Source: Melastoma dodecandrum
Lineage: Eukaryota; Streptophyta; Magnoliopsida; Myrtales; Melastomataceae
Reading direction: 5' to 3'
Length of the DNA stretch: 64,000 nucleotides
NCBI GenBank assembly: GCA_029817715.1
Contig: JARUPY010000168.1
Span: forward strand, 1-64,000
This document shows, piece by piece, positions 1-10,252 of the stretch. Position 1 is the first letter of the stretch; each line of letters opens with the position of its first letter. The notes beneath the pieces are model-generated. The model worked only from the letters and a program-made list of their open reading frames with translations, was not told where the DNA came from and searched no databases. A program made the position numbers and the translations under genes.

Positions 1-93
1 AGCTTTATGCAGATTATGTTTTTGCGGACATAATGTTTCGCCGTATTACAGAAAATGCAGTCGTTATTAACCCCATGTTGACACGATGAAAAG

Positions 94-1630
94 TGCAGTC
101 CTGAAGCATATCCGCTTTGCGAATCCATGCCTTGTGACACAGTGGCGGAACATGTCCTTGTCATCTGCAAGAATGGAAGAGCATAGGTTTTGAAAGCACC
201 ACTATATCAGATATTCTCAAAGCCAAAGGTAAAAATGCTGATGGCTCCTGGCTTTGGTGTACCACTGATGACTCTGTCTATGGATGCTGTCAAGTCGGTA
301 TGTAGAACATCAGTCCCTGTGATTTTTTGACCATCCAGTATTAATTTTTTGCATGGATTAACTTTTACGACAATCGTGGGTCATTTATGTTCCTCAGATG
401 ACACAGCACAATGTTGGCGCCCTGGTGGTTGTGAAACCTGGAGAACAAAAGTCAGTTGCTGGAATTATTACTGAGAGAGGCGAGTCTTCTTTCTTCGCAA
501 AACGGTGTCGACCGCTCTTTGTCCACATCCCCTTTTTAGTGTATATATTTAGATTCAAAAATAATTACTATAAGTCATGTTACAATCTGTTATATTAGTG
601 TGTAAACTCAAAATAATTAGTCATATTATCTCTCTATATTTGAAATTGTTGCATAGGCGCCCGCTAAATAAATCCACATTGTGTCATTTGTTCTTTCTCT
701 ATTGATCGCATGATCATGCGGAACAAATTTTTTAGTGGATATCTATACCTTGTTGATGAAGATTCATTTTACTTGCTTGTTGACAACTATTTGAGGAAGA
801 TTATTGTTCAGGGGAGATCCTCCAAATCAACCAAGGTCGGAGACATTATGACCGAGGAGGTAAAAGCAACAACCTTATTTTGTTTTCTACGTCAGATTCA
901 TTTTCTGTTTGTTGTTGACTGTATATAAATGGGAACCTTTTTGTTTTGTAGAACAAACTCATTACTGTTACTCCTGACTAGCAAAGGTTCTTAGGGCGAT
1001 GCAGCTTATGACCGGTAATTTTTTTTTTTTTTTTGGTAACTTATGACCGGTAATTTTTGTACACGTATATTTTGTGGTTCTACGTATAGAGTAAAAAGGT
1101 TTAAAAGAAATGAGGCTCGGAGAACTAGGATATCAGGGGACGTTTCATCATCTTCATTTGGTAGCTGTGTCGTCACGTAGTCGTATTCTGTTGGAAGTGC
1201 TATTTTACGACATGCAATAGGTACTTACATTCGATCCAAAAGAATTCTCTGGCTAGCCGGCATGCACTTCTTGCCCTATTTTGTGCTGGTCATGAATGCT
1301 TAGGGCAACCAGAATGGTCTTGACCTGCGTTTTGAGGTTTGACATTGTGTGGTTATTCTCCGTCTGATTGAGTCCTTCCTGTCCGCCCATGGGAGTCATG
1401 GCTGGCATCTAGTAGTGGACATTTGGTTAAAAACAAGAAACAATGGCGTGCTTTCCTTGTCTGGACCGAGTGTGATTGGATTTGCAGATAACCGTATCAG
1501 GCACATTCCTGTGATAACAGACAGTGGAATGATCGGGATAGAGTCCATCGGGATGTCGTCCGTGCGGTTTGTCAGCGAGCATAGGGAGGAACTGGATCGT
1601 TTGAATGCCTATATACAGGGGGGTTTACTA
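94..1630 (+). pseudogene. CBSX3-like CBS-domain protein pseudogene
   Basis: Fragments in order match the plant mitochondrial CBSX3 family, single CBS-pair proteins linked to thioredoxin/redox regulation. The pieces are a presequence-like piece near 94-130, ESTTISDILKAKGKNADGSW (about 199-260), MTQHNVGALVVVKPGEQKS (398-455), YLRKIIVQGRSSKSTKVG (about 790-845), NKLITVTPD (952-980), VLRAMQLMT (about 988-1015) and DNRIRHIPVITDSGMIG to LNAYIQGG (1484-1625). Intron borders are still partly visible (GTAAAA after 859, TTTTGTAG before 952, TTGCAG before 1484). Damage is clear: a frameshift after the MEEHRF stretch, an extra base in the SVYDAVKS region, an in-frame TAG after VTPD, a GC donor where GT is expected after ITER, and paired compensating indels near 1550-1585. 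I see no intact reading frame, so this is a decayed gene. A very poor local assembly is the alternative. Confidence 0.8.
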
Positions 1631-4600
1631 AGACGCAAGGCCAGCATTGCCTCTCGTCCCCCTGGTTAGTTGGTCAAAATGAAAAACCCCATGGCACGAC
1701 ATGCGCGTGCGGCAGCTGGTTGTGTGTCTCGGTTCGCTCTCTGAACCGTTTTGCTGTCTGTCCTCAGTAAGCAGATGTTGATGACGAATAAAAGAATACT
1801 CTCTTGTATCATGCTGCCAGCTTGAAGATCTTGAAAATGGTCAACCTACGACCTAACTTATGTTATGGGCCTAAAAGCCCAAAACAAAACCCGGTGAATA
1901 TTCTTCGGCCCATTATGAATACCAAAGCAATTTCTTAACCACAATGAATGTAGAAATTCGTGCGGGAAAAACTAAAATTGACCAAACATTACGATAAGCT
2001 TGCATCAGTGGACCATTTTAGGACAGAAAAATGTGGTCCTCAGTCCCCAGTCTATGGTACCAAAAAACCCAAAATGTTGGTTGAGTTTTAGATTGTACAC
2101 ATAAATAAGGTTTTATTTTTTGTTTTCGGTACGTTCTAAGGACAGCTTTGTCCCATTCGAGTCCTTTTAGGATAATCGCAGGACCCTCCAACCCAAGATG
2201 TAAGAAAACTGCGTAACTCGGGCCTATCAAAGCTAATGCGTGACAAGTACATCACGACGCGATTTTGAGATTCAAACCCTAAAATTTTCCCAAAGTGAAT
2301 TCTTGGTGACCCACCATACATAGATTTGGGACGAAGGGGAAGCACTGGATTCAACTCCAAGCAAAAGTGGGGGGTGGAGACATGGGAGTGTATGGGGTAC
2401 TTTAATGATTGGGGGGAGGCCAAAAGAAAAGGCAAAGAGAAGAGAACTATTTGTAATGAATGCAAAGGAAGTCCTTTCCTTTAAAATCCCTTAGAGAATG
2501 TTTGGCTCTGTGGGAGGGAGGATGTACAAAGGAAGAAGGGAGGGGCAAGTTCTCATTGTACTAATAATAATCCTCACAGTTTTTTCAGGGATGGATGGTG
2601 GTGAATATGAATGCAGCAGACTCGGGGAGGGAACTCAATTCCAATCCTAGTCAAAGAGAATGAGTGTGACTGACTCTCTTCCGGTTTAGTTTGTTTGTTC
2701 ATTTCTTTCTTCATTACTTTATTGACGGTTGGAGATGTTCTTTTTCTTGTTCAGATGTTTCTTAATATCATCAGAAAGCATGCATATACGAAGAGAAATT
2801 TCAATAGTTTTGATAATAATAATAATAATAATAAGGGTTTTGTAGCATGTGCTCACCGGTTAAGAGATATAAATAATAAAATAATTTAGTTTCTTAAATT
2901 AAAAAAAAATACAAATATTTCAAATACAAAAAATATAATTATGACTAAATTTAAAATATCTGAAGTAGCTCTTATCGGATGCCACTGGTTAACGAAATCC
3001 TAATAATAACGATAATGGGAACATGTTTTCTTTAAATATTTTTTTGTGAACTAATAAAAATTAAGAAGCGCCGTTACGTAGCAAAATTCCTGTTAATAAG
3101 AACCAATGAAATTAAAGCGATTTTTTTCTTATTTAATAAAATTTTTGGGTTGCATGGGAAAGAGAGACTAATAAAAAAAAATTAAGTAGTGAGTAGGGAG
3201 GGGGAGAGACAAAGAAATTTGTAAAATTCTGGAGGATGATGTAGAGACGACGGCTTCGGGGGATGAGATCCTCCTCATTAATTATCAATTACTTCCACGT
3301 GATGCAGAGAGATCTTTGATGAATTAATTTTCTTTTTAAAAAAAAAAATTAAGTAATTAATGTGTGATTTAGTAATATAATTTATGGGAGTCTCACTCCT
3401 CACAAGCGTTTGTCGTCTAGCGAGTCCTAGCATCATTAATCATGGCAATTCTTCATTAAATTAAATAATAATAATAATAATCATAGTCGAGAGAGGTTTA
3501 CACGTGACTAATTGCGAGACCGGGGGGAATGAAACTGAGACAAAAATTGTTGGGTAGTCTAATATCGCCATGAGTAGGAGATATGTTTCTGTCGGAAAGG
3601 TTTGTTCTTTTTAACGTGGAATTTGTGGGTTTAGTTATATGGCTTAAATATGTATTAGTAATTTGAGTGGCTTGGATGAGAAGTGATATTAAAATTACCT
3701 TAGAATGAGGTTAAAAAAATTCAAAATATCGATTTAAGTAAAATTTAGGCAAAAAAATTGGCCATAAATTGATAATTTGTTGGATAATTGTTCTTCTAAT
3801 AACACCGTTAGAGAATACGACTATAAAGAATTCAAATTATCATAAATTTTAAGAGGAAATAAATCGATATTTTATATAAAAACATAATAAAATTTAGGAA
3901 TTATGTTTGCTTGGGGGGAAACATGTCAATATCGCATTGGTTTGGGAGAGGAGGGGAAGGGGGGGTGGAGTCTGGTCTCGGGTCGGCTACTCCACACTTG
4001 CCTTCCCTCATCATCAATGTCCCAATTTGGGACACCTACTCCTTCTCCTCCTTGGCATATAATAAATAAATATAAAGAGTAGTAGTAGTAGCGTTGGGCT
4101 TCCCTTGTTAACAAGGAGGTCACTCCATTCAATTCCCCATGTCGTTCATTTAATGCATTGACCTTTCAGTATTTATCAACACCCCAACTTACTACTTCAT
4201 TAACTACTACTACTCCCTCCCCCCCATTAATGATGTCGATGTGCATTCGATTTTGTGTCCCGAAATTTCTCTGTTATTTTTTTTTTTTACATTCAGAACA
4301 ACAACAACAACAACACTCACTTCATGGCTCTCGTAAATTTCTATTCTATTCACTCCTGGGTTTTTATTGCATTTTTCCTTAAAAAGAAGAGAAGATATAT
4401 ATGATGTACTCCTAGGTGCGAGATTCTGAAGGGAAAGAGTAAGGAACTAAGGTTAATATTTTTTAAAAAAAAATTACTATTTATTGAATACCGTGTCCAG
4501 TATAATTAAATGGGTCAACTAAATATCGAGAAAGCTCTCTGAACAAAGCTGTGGTTACTCCGGTAATGATGCCCCCACCCAGTTGTTCTACTCTTAATAA

Positions 4601-5305
4601 AATACTTATATGACAACCACCAACTATCACCCGATTCATTCATCCATTCATTCATCTAAAGTAGTAGTATTAATTATAATATTATTATTTATTATTAATT
4701 TTTTATAAATAAAAAATACACATAAATAGTCAAATACATGATGCATATTCCTTGATAAAATCGATCGAAAACTATTTCATAAAATAAGCATCGATTTCGT
4801 TCTTTAAAAAAATTAATGTTTTAAATATTAATTTTGTCCTATATAATAGAGAATTCAAAATTTCAACACGGATTTCTTCGATTTTAAGTAACAAAATTTG
4901 TGTTTCAAATACCAATTTAAAAATATTAATTAACAAATTTTAAAACTTTCCACCTCATGAATAAAAACTCTTTAAATACACCGTACGAACAACATAGATT
5001 GTTACATCTAAACCGGAATTATATTCATACTAGTAGCCGCCTCTTCGTGTGTATGTATAGGGGACACGTAACAAATTGTCAGAAAACACTCCCCCCAACA
5101 CACACTCGTGACCCAACAAAACCCATTATCTTCGGTTTCCTTTCTTTCTTCCTTTTTTACACTAAATGAATATTTTATTTTCTCTCTTTTCGAAATCTTT
5201 TCAGGGTTTCAAACAGCATGATGTGATGTCCGAAAAAAAAAAAAGAATAGAAAAGTTTAATATAATTACGTTAATATTATAAATATAATATGGAAGTTCA
5301 TTTAT
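1631..5305. other. AT-rich intergenic region
   Basis: No supportable gene. It holds low-complexity AT tracts, an (ATA)n microsatellite at about 2813-2834, another near 3463-3481, and an AGT run near 4080-4091. Short reading frames here lack codon bias or recognisable motifs. Confidence 0.6.
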
Positions 5306-5489
5306 TGTAATTATTTATTATTCATTCGGTTACAATTTTTTAGGTTCTTTCTATTGTAAAATCTTTATAAATAAAATAGATATCTATTGTATACGATGAT
5401 CTTGAAAATCAATAAGAAATTCTCCTCCCTTTTCTTTTCATATTATCTCGTTTTCCTTTTTCTGTTTCCCTGTTCTTTGTTTTACAACA
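5306..5489 (+). repeat. 5' LTR of the deleted copia element
   Basis: It aligns with 7302-7494. It starts TGTAATTATT and ends TTTTACAACA, with a TATAAATA box near 5367. The first 15-20 bases differ from the 3' LTR, which retains TGTAAACATATTGTGAATGG. The sequence just inside (CGTCATCAGCACGAC) is the probable primer-binding region. It is not the common initiator-Met site TGGTATCAGAGC. Confidence 0.8.
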
Positions 5490-5675
5490 CGTCATCAGCA
5501 CGACGAAGCTATATTGGAAAGCGAGAAAAAAAAGAAAACGACGATCATATGCAAGATCCCTTACGGATTGAAATGGCGTTAAATTAATGATTATGTGGAG
5601 TTTATAAACGGTAATTCTACACGTCATTTCAATATTTATTATCAAAAAGTTTATTCATACCAAATCTTGATCTCC

Positions 5676-5822
5676 CATAGCGGATCCACGATTCCCATAA
5701 GCGGATTCACCGTCCCCAGAAGCGGTGATCAAAACAAAGTGGTGATCACCATCCCCACGATTCCCATAAGCGGATCCACTATTCCCATAAGCGGATTCAT
5801 CGCCCCCATAAGCGGATTCGTA
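5676..5822 (+). repeat. 21-bp imperfect tandem repeat in the copia leader
   Basis: The unit ATTCCCATAAGCGGATCCAC recurs about six times with small changes, interrupted by a diverged GTGATCA stretch. It lies in a short frame (5595-5873) and would encode a heptapeptide repeat of the form TIPISGS. It lies between the 5' LTR and gag. Whether it is translated is unknown. Confidence 0.7.
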
Positions 5823-5947
5823 CCATCAATGATCAAAATACGACGTCCGACCAAGATAAATCAAAAGCAGTGAGCTTTCTTCGCCGCTATCTTCACGAAG
5901 GTTTAAAAATTGAGCATCTCAAAGATCCCTTAGTCTTGTGAAACAAT

Positions 5948-6726
5948 TTGAAAGAGATGTGTGATCATTTGAAAACAATCATTCTTCCAAACGCACAGTT
6001 TGATTGGCTTTATTTGCTCCTTCAAGATTTTAAATCGGTGAGAGAATACAATTCGGCATTATTTCGAATTACTTCTCAATTGAAATTATGTGGAGAAACT
6101 ATTACTGACGGAGACATGTTGGAGAAAACATTCTCCACTTTTCATGCATCGAATGTGTTCCTGCAGCAGCAATATCGTGCAAAAGATTTTGAGAAATATT
6201 ATGAATTGATTTCATGTCTCCTTTTGGCCGAACAAAACAATGAGCTTTTGATGAAGAATCATGAGGTCTGTCCGACCGGATCTGCTACATTTCCTGAAGT
6301 GAATGTGACATCATATGGAGGACAACAACGTGGTCGTGGTCGTGGCAGTGGACGTGATTATGGTCGAGGACGTGGTGGTGGTCGGTATTATTTTCGTAAC
6401 AATCGTCCCCAATATGTGGAAAGGGGAAGAGTGACAAAGAGATGCATGACGACAAAAATGGTCAATTCAACAAGACTGTGGAGAATAAATGTTATCGTTA
6501 CGGCATGAAGGGCCACTGGTCACGTACCTATCGTACGCCAAAACATTTTACCAATCTCTATCAAGAGTCATTAAAAGAAAAAATGGTGATCAAGACGAAC
6601 TTCGTTTTCGATGAAGGAAAAGTGGCTTCTAGTGATGATAAAATAGATTTTGGCTTTGATGATTTCTCCCAATTTGATATAGCTGACTTTCTTGTTGAGC
6701 ATGGAAATAATAATAATGTTATTTAA
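5948..6726 (+). pseudogene. copia gag polyprotein (UBN2/retrotran_gag type), frameshifted
   Basis: The first frame (5948-6508) has the copia gag core: ILPNAQFDWLYLLLQDFKSV, SALFRITSQLKLCGE, DMLEKTFSTFHASNVFLQQQ and LLLAEQNNELLMKNHE. A long Arg-Gly-rich tail (GRGRGSGRDYGRGRGGG) follows. A frameshift near 6445 moves the zinc knuckle into the 6442-6726 frame. The knuckle reads CYRYGMKGHWSRTYRT, so two of the four metal ligands of the CCHC motif are changed from Cys to Tyr. Gag coats the element's RNA in virus-like particles. This copy looks non-functional. Confidence 0.85.
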
Positions 6727-6931
6727 TTTTATTTCTCTTGATGTATTTGTTTATTTTAAATGAAATTTTATGATTACCTAATTATACGTTTTGTTGTGAA
6801 AATTAAAGTTTTAATTAAAAAAAATAAAATGGTATAATCTGGGAGTAATATTTTAGATTTTTTTTATTATTATTGTTGTTTTTATTTTCTTATGTGCTTT
6901 TGTATATCATTAAATTAATATTTTATTTATG

Positions 6932-7190
6932 AAGAAAATGGAGGTTCCTCGAAGCGAATTCTCGACCAATGAAAATTGCGACTATCTCGTAGATAGCGCA
7001 TCGACACATACTATTTCGAAAAGTAAGACATTTTTTTCACCCATGATCTCCGTGTGGTGATATTGATGTTCAACAAATACGTTCATCAGAAAATATGGCA
7101 GATTTATTCACAAAGGCTTTGCCTACAATAATTTTTGATAGGTTAGTGCATAAAATTGGAATGTGAAAACTTGTAGATTTAAAGTAATGT
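6932..7190 (+). pseudogene. copia pol remnant: protease start fused to RNase H end
   Basis: Around 6935-7030 the frame reads MEVPRSEFSTNENCDYLVDSASTHTIS, a copia aspartic protease active-site region (DSASTHT, related to DSGATxH). From about 7062 to 7170 it reads SSENMADLFTKALPT and LVHKIGM, the typical C-terminal end of copia RNase H. Everything between is deleted. Confidence 0.75.
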
Positions 7191-7286
7191 TACTAAGAGG
7201 GGGAGTAAACATATTGTACTCTTTTTTCCTTTACAATGGTTTTTTCCTATAGGGTTTTCCTGGAAAGGTTTTTATCGGAATGGACA

Positions 7287-7301
7287 TTCAAGGGGGAGTA
7301 T
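7287..7301 (+). other. Polypurine tract of the copia element
   Basis: AAGGGGGAGTAT lies immediately before the TGTAAAC start of the 3' LTR. This is where plus-strand priming would begin. Confidence 0.75.
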
Positions 7302-7494
7302 TGTAAACATATTGTGAATGGTTTTCATTCGGTTACAATTCTTTAGATTCTTTCTGTTGTAAAATCTCTATAAATAGAAGGGATATCTATTGTATACGTG
7401 ATGATATTAGAAATCAATAAGAAATTCTCCCCTCTTTTCTCTCCATATTCTCTCGTTTTCCATCTTCTCTTTTCTCGTTCTTTGTTTTACAACA
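7302..7494 (+). repeat. 3' LTR of the deleted copia element
   Basis: 193 bp, starting TGTAAACATATTG and ending TTACAACA. It pairs with 5306-5489 with many substitutions, which indicates an old insertion. Confidence 0.85.
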
Positions 7495-8080
7495 GTTAAA
7501 TTATTAATTATATAATATATTTCGATCATTTTATACGATTTATCCTCACATTTTAAAAATATTTTTTTTATAATTAACATTCGGTGGTTATCTTTAATAT
7601 AAATTTTGTTAATCGTGACTATTGTTGATAACTAACGTCGTCTAAAAAACATTAATTTCAATTTCAATCCGGCAAATTATTAATTGTGTAATGTACTTTA
7701 GTCATTTTTTCGATTTAACCTAAAGTTTCAAAAATATATTCGAATAACATAATGTTAGTAAGGCATCCATGTGTTCATATATTCTTAATCTTAAAAAATA
7801 AATAGTATCTTGCCTTGTTTATATTTTAATAGAAACACGTGCATGTGTCCATACTTTAAACTAGTAATAACATTTTAATGCTCATGCAAACATATTTCAA
7901 GTGTAATAAGACGAGGGGGGTGTGCATACATGATGTTACATCCGGGACGTAACGTTGTAACATCTTTTTCGTATTCTTCTCAAGCATGTCATTTAGCCAA
8001 GACCTTTAACTCGCTCCAGTTATCAACAACTAGTGCGATTTTGTCCCCAATTGGGTTTGGTCCTATCTGCTTAAGAATTA
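7495..8080. other. AT-rich spacer with a diverged direct duplication
   Basis: No gene seen. Segments at about 7497-7566 and 7672-7742 resemble each other (AAATTATTAATT...TAATRTA...CGATTTA...CTCAC/TAAAG...TTTTAAAAATAT). This suggests an old local duplication. Confidence 0.4.
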
Positions 8081-8081
8081 C

Positions 8082-8089
8082 TATAAATA
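8082..8089 (+). promoter_or_regulatory. TATA box of the glycine/cysteine-rich gene remnant
   Basis: TATAAATA lies 65 bases upstream of the ATG at 8154, in an otherwise mixed-composition stretch. The spacing fits a plant core promoter. Confidence 0.45.
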
Positions 8090-8153
8090 ACTCTCATCCA
8101 TCTCGGTCATTTCTTTTGCTCAATGCACACAATATTTGTTATCCCCACCCAAG

Positions 8154-8685
8154 ATGAAGATCATAAATGTATATGCTTCCTGGCGGTTCCCTTTGTCATG
8201 GCTTTCATCTTGATTGGTAGTTTCGAGTTTCCTCGCTTTGACTTGTTTGCTTTCATATTGGGTCTATTTTACAGTGGCTAAACCGAGAAGCAACAGCCAG
8301 GTAATGGTAAGTCCGTGAAAGACAACAAGTACAACAACGGTTATGGTTGCAAGTGTTGCGGCTGCCATTGGGGTCGATGTTGCATCCAAATGGTGAGAGA
8401 ATGCGATGGTGAAGGTGGTGAACCTGGTATGGCCGAGGTTGATTATTACAGAAGATGAGGCGGAATAGCAATAGGTTGGGGCTTGCTGGCGGCGGAGGTT
8501 GGGGCAGAGGAGGTGGTGGTATGGCCGTGGTCAATAAGTATGGAGGTGGTGGTGGTAGCAAATGCGACACTAGTTGCTACTGGTACGAGTATGAAGTTTG
8601 CCAGAAGAGTTGCACCGAGGCAGAGAATCTTCGTATACTGTTTTCCCATAGTGACAACAACATCCAAAAGATAAATAAATATTAA
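8154..8685 (+). pseudogene. Secreted glycine/cysteine-rich protein gene remnant
   Basis: From ATG 8154 the frame starts MKIINVYA. After a one-base shift it reads FLAVPFVMAFILI, a good signal-peptide core. A short intron is plausible (GTAGTTTC to TTTTACAG near 8273), continuing VAKPRSNSQ. After another shift come a Cys-rich segment (NNGYGCKCCGCHWGRCCIQ, about 8336-8395) and then a Gly-rich segment with a Cys-rich end (GGGGWGRGGGG, KCDTSCYWYEYEVCQKSC, about 8480-8615). The architecture resembles plant secreted glycine-rich proteins. Several frame breaks suggest a pseudogene, and function is unknown. Confidence 0.35.
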
Positions 8686-10252
8686 TGAGAAATAAGATCA
8701 TTTTTCCTTGTCGTGCGAATGTTGGTAATGGATATAACATATAAAATAATGATAAAATCTTACAAATAAAGCTCACCTGATTAGATGATTAGATAAATGT
8801 AAATGCATGCAATATATAGTTGGGAAGTTTTCCTTGTGTTGCACAAGGAATAAAATCCTGCAAAGTCTGATTTTTTACCAAATAAATTCCATCTTTCTAA
8901 TGAAAAATTATGTTGGCTTATAAGAAGATAAATTTTGAAACGATAGGTTAAATTGCCAAAACTTGACAAAGTATAAGACACAATTGATAAATTGTCTGGG
9001 TTAAAAATTGGACTAGATATCTTTTAGACAATATTAGTTGCGAACTTTACGTCACGTTAGTCGTCACGATTAATGAAGACTATATTGAAAGTAACGATCA
9101 AATTTTATATTATTAAAATATATTTTTAAGATATTAGAATAAATTGAAAAAAAGGTAAAAAGTATAAAATATATTTGATAATTTTAACCGAATAATTAAC
9201 ATACCGGGACGAAGGGAGGGAGAGGAGAGGAGAGTAGGGAGTTAGGTGAGGGCGTGAGTGTATAAAATACAAACGGGGTGACGCGGGGGGCCAAGAGGAC
9301 TAAAGCATAATCACTTTTTGAGACGTCGAAAAAATTGAAAGAATTCGCCCCCTCCCCCCATCCTTTGAGGAAAAGCTACACTTTTTCAAAATAAAATAAC
9401 CCCATATCATATCATATCATATCAGTTCATGTCATGCTACTTTACCAACTAAAAACAATTCAAACCATAAAAAAAAAATCAGCTCAAAGGAAAAACAAAA
9501 AATGTGTGTGTTTGTGAGGGGGAGGGGGAGGGAGGGGGTGTCACTTCAATCAAACTAGAAGAAGAAGAAGAATCTCAGGCACAAGCATGGATTCAATCAA
9601 AGGTCTCAATAATTGTCCCATAATTATTGAATGAGTGAAGGGCTTACTTAGACCCTCCTCTTCTTCTTCATTTTTTTTAATCATCTTACACGCTTCCCCA
9701 TAATCAATCCCCCACTCAAAAAAAGAGACGGAGGGAAAAGAAAACATATGCAAAATGCCAAATGCAAATTGCATTACGATCACGGCCTGCCGGGGTGTCA
9801 CGTCACGGTCATTGCTTTTTCTTTCTTTTTGGCCAAAGAAGAAAGCATGCAAGAAATGCCTCGGATGCCCCCCCCCCCTCCCCCCACTCTTCCTTCTTCC
9901 TTTTCTTCCTTTTGATACGTTTTCACATCACACCTTTCTCCTATGTCCCCATGTCGTCTTGGTTTGATTTTCTTTTTCCCTCTCTTTTTTTTTTACATGA
10001 GGATTGGATGGCATTACAGAAAAAAAAAAGAAAAAGAGAGAAACTAAAAGAGTTTTGTGAAAAATCCCTCCCCACCACACCTTCCCACCTCGTATTTGAA
10101 TTTCTTTTATTACAAATACAACCCCCATTGAACCACAAATCACACCCGACACATGCATGAATTGAGAGAAACAACTCCTTCCCCCCCCCCCCCCCCCCAC
10201 GGGGCTTGTCTTAATCTCCTCCTCCTCCACACTCACTCCCTCCCTGCACAAA
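8686..10252. other. Upstream region of the receptor kinase gene
   Basis: There is no separate gene. Notable items are a possible TATA element (TATAAAATA) at about 9261, a CATAT-type pentamer run at 9403-9424, purine-rich tracts around 9205-9250 and 9515-9540, C-rich tracts near 9867-9885, and an uninterrupted run of 18 C at 10181-10198 just 55 bases before the start codon at 10253. The long reverse-strand frames here are by-products of the C-rich composition. Confidence 0.5.

Larger units (their letters stand above)
5306..7494 (+). mobile_element. Internally deleted Ty1/copia element
   Basis: Two related ends of about 185-193 bp flank gag and a scrap of pol. Both ends share the stretch from TTCATTCGGTTACAATT to TTTGTTTTACAACA, and they begin TGTAA and end ACAACA. 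Gag is nearly full length, but most of protease, all of integrase, the RT core and most of RNase H are gone. The protease start is followed within about 60 bases by the last residues of RNase H and a polypurine tract. The total is about 2.2 kb against about 5 kb for a complete copia element. No matching 5-bp target duplication is evident (TTTAT on the left, GTTAA on the right). It is a non-autonomous, decayed copy. Confidence 0.85.

Noticed and set aside
2018..2465. Minus-strand frames in the first intergenic region
   Set aside because: Overlapping chance frames without motif or splice context.
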